A stretch of DNA of 64,000 bases from an uncultured Sulfitobacter sp. (GCA_947502265.1 CANMZB010000005.1:124001-188000); one strand, 5' to 3'; numbered from the stretch's first letter, positions 25,178 through 34,870 are shown. Notes: generated by a model not told the origin, from the letters alone. Made by a program: numbers and translations.

Positions 25178-27127
25178 ATGAGCCAGACAATTTATCTTCC
25201 GGATGAAAAATTCGTAAAAGACGCCCATATTGACCTTGCCACCTATACTGAAACCTATGCGCAGAGCGTCGCGGATCCTGATGCGTTCTGGAGTACCCAT
25301 GGCAAGACTTTGGACTGGATCAAGCCATATACACAGGTCAGCGACTGTAGTTTTGAATACGGCAAAGTAGCGATAAACTGGTTCGCCGACGGCACGCTTA
25401 ATGTTGCGGCCAATTGCATCGACCGCCATCTGAAAGATCGGGGCGAGCAGACCGCCATCATCTGGGAGCCGGACGAAGCGACAGACGAGGCGCTGCACAT
25501 CACCTATCGCCAGTTGCACGCCCATGTCTGCAAATTTTCAAATGTTCTCAAAGAGATGGGTGTCGGCAAAGGCGACCGCGTTGTAATCTATTTGCCGATG
25601 ATCCCCGAAGCGGCCTATGCGATGCTGGCTTGCGCACGGATCGGGGCGATCCACTCCATTGTTTTTGCGGGGTTTTCTCCTGATGCGCTGGCCGCTCGGG
25701 TGTCGGGTTGCGATGCGAAACTTGTCATCACGTCTGATGGTGCACCGCGCGGCGGGCGGGTGACCAACCTCAAAGATAACGTCAACAAGGCGCTTATCAA
25801 CGTAATCAAGGACACCAATTGTCTGATTGTGAAGCGGACAGATCAGCAGATTGCGTGGCGCGAGGGCCTCGATTTCTGGCTGCACGAGATGACCCCTAAG
25901 GTGTCAGAGGACTGTCCCGTAGAAGAGATGGGTGCCGAAGATCCGCTGTTTGTCTTGTACACCAGCGGCTCCACCGGGCAGCCGAAAGGCGTTGTTCATA
26001 CGAGCGGCGGCTATCTGGCTTTTGCCGCAATGACGCATAAATACGTATTTGACTACCACGACGGTGATGTTTTCTGGTGTACGGCGGATGTCGGCTGGGT
26101 CACGGGACACAGCTATATTGTCTATGGCCCGCTGGCCAATGGGGCGACAACGCTGATGTTCGAGGGTGTGCCGACCTATCCTGATGCGGGACGGTTCTGG
26201 CAGGTTTGCGAAAAGCACAAAGTGAACCAGTTTTACACCGCCCCCACCGCGATCCGTGCTCTGATGGGCAAGGGCGAAGAGTTCGTCAAACCCTATGACC
26301 TGAGTGGTCTGAAAGTGCTAGGAACAGTCGGCGAGCCGATCAACCCTGAGGCCTGGAACTGGTACAATGACGTCATCGGCAAAGGGAAACGCCCGATTGT
26401 CGACACATGGTGGCAGACCGAAACCGGCGGTCACATGCTGACGCCCCTGCCCGGCGCCATCGCCACCAAACCCGGGAGCGCGACGTTGCCGTTTTTCGGG
26501 GTTGAACCGGCGGTGCTGGAACCCGAATCCGGCAAGCTGATCGAGGAAGCCGAGGCCGAAGGGGTGCTGTGCATCAAATCCAGCTGGCCCGGTCAGATGC
26601 GCACGATTTACGGTGACCACCAGCGCTTTATGGACACCTACTTTCAGCAATACGAAGGCTATTACTTTACCGGTGACGGCTGTCGGCGGGACGCTGACGG
26701 CTATTACTGGATCACCGGCCGCGTTGATGACGTCATCAACGTTTCGGGCCACCGGATGGGCACCGCAGAGGTCGAAAGCGCGCTTGTCGCCCACGAAACC
26801 GTTAGCGAGGCCGCTGTTGTGGGCTATCCGCACCCTGTCAAAGGGCAAGGCATTTATGCCTATGTCACGCTGATGAAAGGGGTCGAGCCGTCCGAGGACC
26901 TGCGCAAGGAGCTTGAGAAATGGGTACGCGCCGAGATCGGACCGATTGCCAAACCGGACCTGATCCAATGGGCGCCGGGCCTGCCCAAGACCCGCTCGGG
27001 CAAGATCATGCGCCGTATCCTGCGCAAGATCGCCGAGGATGATTTCGGGGCTCTTGGCGACATATCGACCCTGTCAGAGCCTGAGGTCGTGGACGAGTTG
27101 ATCGAAAATCGTATGAACAAGGTTTGA
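25178..27127 (+). CDS. acs: Acetyl-CoA synthetase (AMP-forming)
   Basis: This 649-residue enzyme activates acetate with ATP and CoA, giving acetyl-CoA, AMP and PPi. Motifs in order: the AMP-binding P-loop [14 protein letters not shown] (about residues 258-271), WWQTETGG (about 412-419), [31 protein letters not shown] (about 497-527), and the C-terminal [11 protein letters not shown] containing the adenylation Lys near residue 608 that is controlled by acetylation in the family. Full family length. AAGGAGAG precedes the ATG. It heads a run of acetate-related genes. Confidence 0.97.
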   Translation: MSQTIYLPDEKFVKDAHIDLATYTETYAQSVADPDAFWSTHGKTLDWIKPYTQVSDCSFEYGKVAINWFADGTLNVAANCIDRHLKDRGEQTAIIWEPDEATDEALHITYRQLHAHVCKFSNVLKEMGVGKGDRVVIYLPMIPEAAYAMLACARIGAIHSIVFAGFSPDALAARVSGCDAKLVITSDGAPRGGRVTNLKDNVNKALINVIKDTNCLIVKRTDQQIAWREGLDFWLHEMTPKVSEDCPVEEMGAEDPLFVLYTSGSTGQPKGVVHTSGGYLAFAAMTHKYVFDYHDGDVFWCTADVGWVTGHSYIVYGPLANGATTLMFEGVPTYPDAGRFWQVCEKHKVNQFYTAPTAIRALMGKGEEFVKPYDLSGLKVLGTVGEPINPEAWNWYNDVIGKGKRPIVDTWWQTETGGHMLTPLPGAIATKPGSATLPFFGVEPAVLEPESGKLIEEAEAEGVLCIKSSWPGQMRTIYGDHQRFMDTYFQQYEGYYFTGDGCRRDADGYYWITGRVDDVINVSGHRMGTAEVESALVAHETVSEAAVVGYPHPVKGQGIYAYVTLMKGVEPSEDLRKELEKWVRAEIGPIAKPDLIQWAPGLPKTRSGKIMRRILRKIAEDDFGALGDISTLSEPEVVDELIENRMNKV

Positions 27128-27131
27128 GCAG

Positions 27132-27818
27132 ATGGGCGCAGACACCACAACGACAGCTTCGAACGTTCTTGTGCTTCTTGGCCCGCCCGGCGCTGGCAAA
27201 GGAACACAAGCACGGCTTCTGGAAGAACAGCTCGGCTTGGTCCAACTCTCGACTGGTGATCTGTTGCGCGCGGCTGTGCGCGACGGGACCGCTGCGGGAC
27301 TTGCCGCCGACAAGGTCATGAAAGCGGGCGACCTTGTTTCTGATGCAATTGTCATGGAAATACTCGAAGAGCGGTTGGAACAGTCTGACGTTGCGCGTGG
27401 TGTAATCCTTGACGGATTTCCGCGAACCAGCGCGCAGGCCGAGGCGCTTGATGCGCTGCTGGCGCGCCATGGCATGAGCGTCGGTGCAGCGGTTGCATTG
27501 ACCGTTGATGACAACGCCATGGTCGAACGGGTTTCAGGGCGCGCCACCTGTGCGATCTGCGGCGAGGGGTATCACGATCAGTTCAAGCCCCCTGCCAAAC
27601 CCGACACCTGCGACGTCTGTGACGGCGGCCCCCTCACCCGGCGCGCGGATGACAACGCGCAAACCGTTATTGCACGCCTGCAAGCCTATCACGCACAAAC
27701 TGCCCCCCTGATCGACCACTTTGAAAATCGCGGCGTGCTGCGGCGTGTCGACGCCATGGGGCCGATCCCGGAAATCGCCGGATCATTAGGCAATGTCGTC
27801 AAAGCCCTGAATTCATAA
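27132..27818 (+). CDS. adk: Adenylate kinase with zinc-type LID
   Basis: This 228-residue adenylate kinase converts AMP and ATP into two ADP. The P-loop GPPGAGKGTQ is near residues 19-28, the AMP-binding STGDLLR near 44-50 and DGFPRTSAQAEAL near 95-107. The LID domain contains CAIC (about 140-143) and CDVC, a Cys4 zinc site of the kind seen in many bacterial adenylate kinases. It starts four bases after acs, whose reaction releases AMP, so AMP recycling is an obvious shared role. An additional housekeeping adk probably lies elsewhere, as is usual near ribosomal genes. Confidence 0.95.
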   Translation: MGADTTTTASNVLVLLGPPGAGKGTQARLLEEQLGLVQLSTGDLLRAAVRDGTAAGLAADKVMKAGDLVSDAIVMEILEERLEQSDVARGVILDGFPRTSAQAEALDALLARHGMSVGAAVALTVDDNAMVERVSGRATCAICGEGYHDQFKPPAKPDTCDVCDGGPLTRRADDNAQTVIARLQAYHAQTAPLIDHFENRGVLRRVDAMGPIPEIAGSLGNVVKALNS

Positions 27819-27861
27819 AAACCATGCCAGACAACTGGCGCACAACAGAGGAGAACGGACA

Positions 27862-28149
27862 ATGGCCGATCCAAACAAAAACGGGGCGCACCGCGCTGAT
27901 AGTGACGGGAGAGGCTACTGGAATGCCAATCTGCGCCTCATTTACATTTCCCTCATCATTTGGGGCATCGTGAGCTTTGGTTTTGGCATCCTGCTGCGCC
28001 CGCTTTTGGCACCCATCAAGATCGGCGGGACCGATCTTGGATTTTGGTTCGCGCAACAAGGGTCAATTCTGGTTTTTCTGGTGCTGATCTTTTTCTACGC
28101 CTGGCGCATGAACAAGCTCGACCGTGAATACGGCGTCGACGAGGAGTAA
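27862..28149 (+). CDS. DUF4212 protein, small subunit of a Na+/solute symporter
   Basis: This 95-residue protein with two membrane helices matches the DUF4212 (TIGR03647) family of small subunits found beside sodium:solute symporters. Typical phrases are YWNANLRLIYISL near the N-terminus, VSFGFGILLRPLL, and a second helix ending in FFYAWRMNKLDREYGVDE. GAGGAGA precedes the ATG. It is probably needed for stability or activity of the large transporter that begins six bases after its stop. Confidence 0.9.
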   Translation: MADPNKNGAHRADSDGRGYWNANLRLIYISLIIWGIVSFGFGILLRPLLAPIKIGGTDLGFWFAQQGSILVFLVLIFFYAWRMNKLDREYGVDEE

Positions 28150-28155
28150 TCAGAC

Positions 28156-29934
28156 ATGGACCAATATACCCTCAACATTATCGTCGTGGGCGCAAGTTTC
28201 GCGCTTTATATCGGGATCGCCATCTATGCCCGTGCCGGATCAACTGCTGAATTTTACGCTGCTGGTCGTGGCGTGCATCCGGTTTTGAACGGTATGGCCA
28301 CCGCAGCCGACTGGATGTCTGCGGCGTCGTTCATTTCACTTGCGGGCATCGTTGCCTTTGCGGGTTATCCGGCCAGTTCCTATTTGATGGGCTGGACCGG
28401 TGGTTATGTGCTGTTGGCGTTGCTGCTGGCGCCGTATCTGCGCAAATTCGGCAAGTTCACCGTGCCTGAATTCATCGGCGACCGTTTCTATAGCCCGGGC
28501 GCGCGTCTGGTTGCAGTGATCTGTCTGATTATTGCGTCGACCACGTACGTTATCGGTCAGATGACAGGTGCCGGTGTTGCGTTCTCGCGGTTTCTGGAAG
28601 TGTCGAACGATACCGGAATGTTCATCGGCGCCGGCATTGTGTTCATGTACGCCGTTCTGGGTGGCATGAAGGGCATCACCTATACCCAGGTGGCGCAGTA
28701 CTGCGTTCTGATCCTGGCCTATACCATTCCGGCGATCTTCATCTCGCTGCAACTCACCGGCAACCCGATCCCGCCGCTGGGGCTGTTCGGGGAACATACC
28801 GCATCGGGTGAACCGCTGCTCGGACGCCTCAACGAAGTTGTGCAAGAGCTTGGCTTTGGCGCCTATACCGCACAGGATGGCACGCCATCGTCGGTCATCA
28901 ACATGGTCCTTTTCACCATGTCGCTGATGATCGGGACCGCGGGTCTGCCACATGTCATCATCCGCTTCTTCACCGTGCCGCGTGTTGCAGATGCACGTTG
29001 GTCGGCGGGTTGGGCGCTGGTGTTCATCGCACTGCTTTATCTGACCTGTCCTGCGGTAGGTGCAATGGCGCGGCTGAACATCATTGATACGATCTATCCG
29101 AACGGGACAGCTTCTGAACCTATCGAATATGAGCAAAGACCCGACTGGATCCGGAACTGGGAAGTGACGGGATTGATCACATATCAGGACAAAAACGGCG
29201 ACGGGCGCATCGAATACTATGATGACACCAACGCAGAATTTGCCGAAGAAGCAGCCGCGCGTGGCTGGCAGGGCAATGAACTGGACGTCAACCGTGACAT
29301 CCTTGTGCTGGCCAATCCGGAGATTGCGCAACTGCCAAGCTGGGTGATCGCGCTTATTGCTGCGGGTGGTCTGGCAGCGGCGCTGTCAACGGCGGCGGGT
29401 CTGTTGCTGGCGATTTCATCAGCGGTCAGTCACGATCTGATCAAGGCGTCGATCAATCCGGGGATATCGGAGAAAGGCGAATTGCTGGCGGCCCGGATAT
29501 CCATGGCTGTGGCGATTGTGGTGGCAACCATTCTGGGGCTCAATCCTCCGGGCTTTGCGGCGCAGACGGTGGCGCTCGCCTTTGGTATCGCTGCCGCGTC
29601 GATCTTCCCGGCGCTGATGATGGGCATCTTCTCCAAGACCATCAATAACAGGGGTGCGGTTGCCGGTATGCTCACGGGCTTGATCTTCACCCTGGTCTAT
29701 ATCTTCATGCACAAGGGCTGGTTCTTCATTCCCGACACCAACCAGTTTGAAGATACGATTTCAGGTTCGCTTTTGGGCATCCAGTCCACCGCCATCGGCG
29801 CTGTGGGTGCGGTTCTGAACTTCCTTGTGGCCTGGCTTGTTACCCGCAGCACCGCTCCGACGCCTGATCACATCAGGGATCTGGTCGAAAGCGTTCGCGT
29901 TCCACGCGGTGCCGGTGCAGCTACTGACCATTGA
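28156..29934 (+). CDS. Sodium:solute (probably acetate) symporter, large subunit
   Basis: This 592-residue transporter of the SSS family has about thirteen hydrophobic helices. It shows the family pattern AEFYAAGRGVHPVLNGMATAADWMSAASF in the first helices and GLAAALSTAAGLLLAISSA in helix 8-9, the sodium-site region. It is of the VC_2705 branch that travels with DUF4212 partners. Context (acs upstream) points to acetate or another short monocarboxylate. A polar loop at about residues 315-385 carries a complete EF-hand-like motif, DKNGDGRIEYYD (residues 345-356). Confidence 0.92.
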   Translation: MDQYTLNIIVVGASFALYIGIAIYARAGSTAEFYAAGRGVHPVLNGMATAADWMSAASFISLAGIVAFAGYPASSYLMGWTGGYVLLALLLAPYLRKFGKFTVPEFIGDRFYSPGARLVAVICLIIASTTYVIGQMTGAGVAFSRFLEVSNDTGMFIGAGIVFMYAVLGGMKGITYTQVAQYCVLILAYTIPAIFISLQLTGNPIPPLGLFGEHTASGEPLLGRLNEVVQELGFGAYTAQDGTPSSVINMVLFTMSLMIGTAGLPHVIIRFFTVPRVADARWSAGWALVFIALLYLTCPAVGAMARLNIIDTIYPNGTASEPIEYEQRPDWIRNWEVTGLITYQDKNGDGRIEYYDDTNAEFAEEAAARGWQGNELDVNRDILVLANPEIAQLPSWVIALIAAGGLAAALSTAAGLLLAISSAVSHDLIKASINPGISEKGELLAARISMAVAIVVATILGLNPPGFAAQTVALAFGIAAASIFPALMMGIFSKTINNRGAVAGMLTGLIFTLVYIFMHKGWFFIPDTNQFEDTISGSLLGIQSTAIGAVGAVLNFLVAWLVTRSTAPTPDHIRDLVESVRVPRGAGAATDH

Positions 29935-30028
29935 TCAAGCGGCGGGCGTCCCTTGCGATGCCCGCCACATTAACGTCACTATCCGGTCCGTCGAAAGGCG
30001 GGCCGGTCACCGGTTAAAGGGAAGCACC

Positions 30029-31831
30029 ATGAACATCGCAGAGTTCCTGAGCGGCGTTTTTCCGTGGAACCGGCTTCCTGAAGCGGAGCTCGCAACGGTT
30101 GCCGCCGCGGTCAAAGAATTGAACATCGCCTCCGGCGAGGAAATTTATCGCGTGGGCGATACGCTCAAAGGTCTATATTTTATCCGTTCAGGCGAGGTTG
30201 AGATCACAGATGCAAATGACGGCGTCCTGTCGTCGCTCGGTCCACGCAGTGCGTTTGGGGAGCGTGGGCTGATCCGCGACGGCATCGCCGTGACCAACGC
30301 CCGCAGCGTGACACCAACCCAACTTTTTCTTATACCTGCGCAGCATTTTCTTGCGCTTATCGACAACAACACCAACCTCAATGATTTCTACGCCAGATCG
30401 CGCGCCACCCGCGCGGCGCGGCGCAGCCTTACGCACACACCGGTTGCGGCGCTCATGTCGACAGATCTCAAGGTGATTGCCCCCGACACCACCTTGACCG
30501 ACGCAGCGATGCTGATGCGGGATTTCGGCATCTCGTCCGTGCTGGTCGTCGAGGATGGCACCCTGCACGGTATCCTGACCATCCGTGATGTGGCGCGGGT
30601 GCTGGCCGAGAGGCTGGACCCTGATACATCTGTCAGCCATGTTATGACTGTCGATCCCGTAACGCTGCCGCCTGATGCCATCGGGTCGGACGTGCTGCAC
30701 CTCATTATGGAGCGCGGGATCGGGCATGTTCCCATCGTCGGTGATGCCGGACTGCTCGGAATAATCACCAAGACCGATCTTACCCGGTTTCAGGCCGAAA
30801 GCTCTGCCGAGATTATCGGGGATGCGGCCCATGCGCCGGATTCCGACGCGCTGGCGGCGATTACCCGGCGTATCCCGCAACTGCTGGCGCAACTTGTGGG
30901 GGAGGGAAACCGTCACGACGTGACCACACGCCTTGTGACCGATATTGCCGACGCCGTGACCCGTCGCCTGCTGACGCTGGCGCAAGTGAAGCTTGGGCCA
31001 GCTCCCGCCCCCTATCTTTGGCTGGCCTGCGGCAGTCAGGGTCGCCGTGAACAGACCGGAGTTTCCGATCAGGATAACGTCCTGATATTGTCCGACGCCG
31101 CGACTGAAGATGACGACGCCTATTTCGCCGAGTTTGCCCGCTTCGTCTCTGACGGGCTTGATCGCTGCGGTTATGTCTTTTGTCCGGGCGACATGATGGC
31201 CACCAATCCGCGCTGGCGCCAGCCTCTGCGCGTCTGGCGTAAATACTTCAAAGGCTGGATTGCCCACCCCGACAAAGAAGCCCAGATGCTGGCATCCGTC
31301 ATGTTCGACCTGCGGCCAATCGGCGGCGACCTGGACCTGTATGCGGGGCTTCAAACCGAAACGCTGGAGGCCGCCTCGCGCAACTCGATTTTCGTGGCAC
31401 ATATGATCTCGAACTCCCTTGGCCACGCGCCTCCACTTGGCCTTTGGCGCGGGTTTGCCACCATGCGGTCGGGTGAACATCGTGACCACATCGACCTCAA
31501 GCTGAACGGAGTTGTACCGATCGTCGACCTGGGCCGTATTTATGCGCTGCGCGGGCGCTTGAGTGCAGTCAACACAAGGGCGCGGATCGAGGGCGCGCAG
31601 GCGGCCGGGATCATCTCGCAAAGCGGGGGGCGCGACCTTCTTGACGCTTATGACCTGATCGCCCAAACCAGACTTGAGCATCAGATGAAACAGGTGCGCC
31701 GCGGCGAAGCGCCCGATAATTTCATGGCACCGACGACGCTCGGCGATTTCGAGCGCAGTCATTTGCGCAATGCCTTCGTGGTCGTGCGGACAATGCAATC
31801 GGCGGCGGCTCAGGGTCGCGCCCTGCCCTGA
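30029..31831 (+). CDS. cNMP-binding, CBS-pair, DUF294 nucleotidyltransferase-like protein
   Basis: This 600-residue cytoplasmic protein has four parts: a cyclic-nucleotide-binding-type domain (about residues 15-125, with FIRSGEVEI and GPRSAFGERGLI), a CBS pair (about 145-265, beginning with PVAALMSTDLKVI and VSHVMTVDPVTLP), a nucleotidyltransferase-like domain with CGSQGRREQTGVSDQDN (about 330-346), and a C-terminal DUF294 helical domain. The G-S and D-x-D-type residues of the nucleotidyltransferase fold are present. The start ATG 30029 follows AAAGGGAAG. No substrate is known for this family. It is part of the acs-symporter run. Confidence 0.9.
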   Translation: MNIAEFLSGVFPWNRLPEAELATVAAAVKELNIASGEEIYRVGDTLKGLYFIRSGEVEITDANDGVLSSLGPRSAFGERGLIRDGIAVTNARSVTPTQLFLIPAQHFLALIDNNTNLNDFYARSRATRAARRSLTHTPVAALMSTDLKVIAPDTTLTDAAMLMRDFGISSVLVVEDGTLHGILTIRDVARVLAERLDPDTSVSHVMTVDPVTLPPDAIGSDVLHLIMERGIGHVPIVGDAGLLGIITKTDLTRFQAESSAEIIGDAAHAPDSDALAAITRRIPQLLAQLVGEGNRHDVTTRLVTDIADAVTRRLLTLAQVKLGPAPAPYLWLACGSQGRREQTGVSDQDNVLILSDAATEDDDAYFAEFARFVSDGLDRCGYVFCPGDMMATNPRWRQPLRVWRKYFKGWIAHPDKEAQMLASVMFDLRPIGGDLDLYAGLQTETLEAASRNSIFVAHMISNSLGHAPPLGLWRGFATMRSGEHRDHIDLKLNGVVPIVDLGRIYALRGRLSAVNTRARIEGAQAAGIISQSGGRDLLDAYDLIAQTRLEHQMKQVRRGEAPDNFMAPTTLGDFERSHLRNAFVVVRTMQSAAAQGRALP

Positions 31832-31856
31832 CACGGGTCAGTAAAAAGGAAAAACC

Positions 31857-32375
31857 ATGCTGTTCGAACTGATTGCTGTCATCGTAGCGGGCATTGCCGC
31901 CGCCGGGGTTGCCCTCGTGTTGCGGCGCATCATATCCCCCCTGCCCCGTTGGCTTATTCCCGTCTTTGCGGGGGCTGCAATGCTGGGCGTGTCGATATCG
32001 CTTGAGTATTCATGGTTCACCCGCAATTCCGCAGCTTTGCCCGATGGCATCGAAGTCGCGACAACCCACGAGAACAAGGCATTCTGGCGCCCGTGGACCT
32101 ATGTCTTTCCCTATGTCGACCGGTTCATTGCCGTTGACCGCGTTGGCGTTCTGAGAAACGAAGTGGCGGAGGAACAGCAGATGACCAGCCTCTATGTCTT
32201 CGGCCGCTGGACACCGACCCGGCGCATCCGGACAGTATTTGATTGCAAGGTTGGACGTCGGGCCGATCTATTGCCCGATGTCGTGCTGGCAGAGGACGGA
32301 TCGGTGCCCGATACCGCATGGATCGAAACAGGTCACGACGATCCCGTCACCCGCATGGCCTGTGAAGGGGTGTAA
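31857..32375 (+). CDS. Membrane-anchored hypothetical protein
   Basis: This 172-residue protein has two N-terminal helices (about residues 5-25 and 34-50) and a polar C-terminal domain of about 120 residues, probably periplasmic. The domain includes the segment WRPWTYVFPYVDRFIAVD and a single CysX pair (FDCKVGRR and MACEGV). I do not recognise the family. AAAAAGGAAAA precedes the ATG. It lies between the CBS/DUF294 gene and the exonuclease and is almost certainly cotranscribed with both. Confidence 0.75.
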   Translation: MLFELIAVIVAGIAAAGVALVLRRIISPLPRWLIPVFAGAAMLGVSISLEYSWFTRNSAALPDGIEVATTHENKAFWRPWTYVFPYVDRFIAVDRVGVLRNEVAEEQQMTSLYVFGRWTPTRRIRTVFDCKVGRRADLLPDVVLAEDGSVPDTAWIETGHDDPVTRMACEGV

Positions 32376-32378
32376 ACG

Positions 32379-33797
32379 GTGCGCGCCGGTCTTCGCCTTC
32401 GCGTCTTTTTATTCTTCGCCCTTATCGCATGCGGCAATATCGTTGCCATTTCCGCGGGGACGTGGCTGGCTTGGCGTCGTGACCCCGGCGCCTTGTCTGC
32501 ACTCCTGATTGAAGGATTGATTGCAGCCTTCGGGGGCGTTCTTGTCACCGTGCTGGTATGGTTGCTGTTTGATGAGCATGTGGCGCGGGCAATTTCCCGT
32601 CTGGCAGCCGCGCTTCGCGCCCGCGCGCATGGGGGTGTGACGGATGATTTGGATATCGCTTCTCTGCGTCACCTCGGCGACCTTGGTCCGGCCTCGATTG
32701 CTCTTGGTCGGGAGCTTGCTGAAATGCAGCACAGTTTTCAGTCCCGTCTGGGTGCCGCGACACAGGCGATTGAAGAAGATAACGCACGCCTTGCGGCATT
32801 GCTGTCCGATATTGCCGTTGGAATCATGCTGGTGGACCAGACGAACCGGATTATTCTTTATGATCGCCAATGCGCACATGCCCTTGGCCATGTCGCCACG
32901 CTTGGCCTTGGACGGTCTGTCTTTGATTTTCTCGACCGTCAATCTCTGGAAGCGAGGCTGGCCGAACTCGCCACTCGCGAGGGCACAAACTTTGTCGATG
33001 CGACCCTTGCAACTGCGGATGGGCGGGGTTTCATCAAGGCCCGACTTCGGCCCGCCGTAGATGGCCGCGGCTTCATGATTTCGATCGAGGTCGACGTCGA
33101 TGACGCGGCACTCGCAGAACGTCCGCTGGTCTTTGATTTCAACCTGATCGAGAGCGCCGCCGACCGGCTCATCGCCGACACGCCGCTCTCGGCGCTGACC
33201 TTTGTGGTCTTCGACACAGAAACAACAGGGCTCGACACGGCGCGCGACGAAATCGTGCAGATCGGCGCAGTTCGGGTGCTCGCCAATCGCCTTGTGAAGG
33301 GTGAAACCTACGAAACCCTGGTCAATCCCGCCCGCCCGATCCCGCCCGCCTCCTCACGTATTCACGGCATTACGGACGAAATGGTCAACGACGCGCCCGA
33401 TGCAATTAGCGCGTTGCGCAGGTTCCACAGCTTTGCCCGAGACGCCGTTCTGGTCGCCCATAATGCACCGTTCGACATGGCGTTTCTCAACCGCCATGAA
33501 CCGGAACTGGATCTCGCCTTCGACAACCCCGTCCTCGACACGGTGCTGCTCTCGGCTGCGGTCTTTGGCGAAACAGAAATCCACACGCTCGACGCGATTG
33601 CCGACCGCCTTGGCGTGCGCATCGACAGCGCCGCGCGGCACACAGCCACCGGCGATGCCATTGCAACCGCCAGCGTCCTTGTGCGGCTGCTGCCGATTCT
33701 GGAGGCCCGCGGCATCTGCACGTTCGGCGATGCTATCGCAGCGATGCGCAAGCACGCCCGGCTCCTGCCCGACCTCAATCAACCGGCCGATCAGTAG
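32379..33797 (+). CDS. Membrane-anchored PAS plus DnaQ-type 3'-5' exonuclease
   Basis: This 472-residue protein, with a GTG start three bases after the previous stop, joins two N-terminal helices (about residues 8-28 and 42-62), a HAMP-like linker, a PAS-like domain (about 140-240, LLSDIAVGIMLVDQTNRIILYD) and a C-terminal DEDDh exonuclease. All exonuclease motifs are intact: VVFDTETTGLD (Exo I, about 274-284), the IHGIT step, VAHNAPFDMAFLN (Exo II) and RHTATGDAIAT (Exo IIIe). The family includes the polymerase III epsilon subunit, but the membrane anchor and sensory domain argue for a signalling or RNA/nucleotide turnover role. Genes are compactly arranged after the acetate transporter. Confidence 0.88.
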   Translation: MRAGLRLRVFLFFALIACGNIVAISAGTWLAWRRDPGALSALLIEGLIAAFGGVLVTVLVWLLFDEHVARAISRLAAALRARAHGGVTDDLDIASLRHLGDLGPASIALGRELAEMQHSFQSRLGAATQAIEEDNARLAALLSDIAVGIMLVDQTNRIILYDRQCAHALGHVATLGLGRSVFDFLDRQSLEARLAELATREGTNFVDATLATADGRGFIKARLRPAVDGRGFMISIEVDVDDAALAERPLVFDFNLIESAADRLIADTPLSALTFVVFDTETTGLDTARDEIVQIGAVRVLANRLVKGETYETLVNPARPIPPASSRIHGITDEMVNDAPDAISALRRFHSFARDAVLVAHNAPFDMAFLNRHEPELDLAFDNPVLDTVLLSAAVFGETEIHTLDAIADRLGVRIDSAARHTATGDAIATASVLVRLLPILEARGICTFGDAIAAMRKHARLLPDLNQPADQ

Positions 33798-33819
33798 ATC
33801 ACGCTACGAAACGCTCTAA

Positions 33820-33975
33820 CACCTAACCTTGACTTTAACCTCGGGCAGCACGCCCGCGTCCTTAACCGCCGTGACGGGGTTTTCGCCAGACCGGAAACCC
33901 CTTGGCGCATTATGTCCAGCACGGTCTTGATTTTCTGTGCCAACCGCTTCGCCATTTCGTACTTTTGGTCCAAAT
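33820..33975 (-). pseudogene. Tyrosine-integrase fragment
   Basis: The minus strand encodes DQKYEMAKRLAQKIKTVLD, then in a neighbouring frame GENPVTAVKDAGVLPEVKVK. Together these read as the core-binding region of a phage-type tyrosine recombinase, where a helix MA-RL-QKI-TVLD is normally followed by GENP. A frameshift lies between them and no catalytic domain is present. It adjoins the IS481 remnant. Confidence 0.5.
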
Positions 33976-33984
33976 CGGCGCTAG

Positions 33985-34870
33985 GTCTTCAGTCCCGGCA
34001 TTTAGTGGATCGGGTTGAGGATGAATCGTTCCGGCTCTGATGTCCAGATTTTGCTGATGTATTCGCGGGACGTGAGGCCATTCAGCGTCTTAATCCTTCG
34101 GGCGAAGTTGTAGGCTGCCAAGAAATCGGCCAAATGGGTGCGCAACTGGTCGTGGCTGTCGTAGTGGAGCGGCTTGACGGTCGCTTCCATGATCGTGCGG
34201 TTCATCCTGGATACCATTGTCGGTGAGAATGGTGTGGACCTGATAGGGCACGGCTTTGATCATGTGCTGCAGGAACTCCCATGCGGTGCGTCTGGTTGCC
34301 TTTTCAACGAGTTGGGTAACGGCAAACTTGCTCGTGCGGTCGATGCCGACGAAAAGATATCGCTTTCCTTCAGCGGTCTGCACCTCGGCAATGTCGATAT
34401 GGAAGAACCCAATGGGGTAGCGCTTGAATTTCTGCCGCTTGGCCTTGTCCACTGCCCGGAAATTGTTTGCCTTCAAACCATGAGAGGGGCCCTCTACATC
34501 AGGCAGGCGCGATATGTCGTGCCGTTGCAGGCACCGATGCAGCGCTGAGCGTGTCAGATGTGGGATCGAAGGCTGCAAGGCGTAGAGGCAGTCGTCCAGC
34601 GGCATCAGCGTATGACACCGAAATGCCACGATCGCGGCCTCTTCGGTCTCGGTCAGGACCGTGGGGTCCGGTCTTGAGATTCTCGCCCGTTGCCCGCTTT
34701 CGCCACTTGGCAACCGTCTTCGGATTAATGCCGAGTTCATTGCACAGTTCCGCGATCAAAGCGCCCCTCTCGGGCCATTGCTACGCAATGCCCGCCGGGC
34801 AGTGAATCGCTGTATTGCTGCTCTGGCGGCGTACGTGCCCTCTCACACATGCAAGCATGTGCTGTCGGTA
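33985..34870 (-). mobile_element. IS481-family transposase remnant
   Basis: Pieces of one transposase lie in order on the minus strand in different frames. N-terminal HTH: IAELCNELGINPKTVAKWRKR (about 34690-34755). Middle with DDE catalytic region: LMPLDDCLYALQPSIPHLTRSALHRCLQRH and FFHIDIAEVQTAEGKRYLFVGIDRTSKFA, ending TILTDNG (about 34217-34660). C-terminal: MNRTIMEATVK to PERFILNPIH (34002-34206), ended by TAA where the family usually continues MPGL. Roughly 150 bases expected between TDNG and MNRT are missing, so the element is inactive. The IS ends were not located. Confidence 0.8.

Noticed and set aside
30188-31834. Long open frame (548 codons) on the minus strand opposite the CBS/DUF294 gene
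   Set aside because: No domain, start or composition supports it, and the plus-strand gene has four clear domains.
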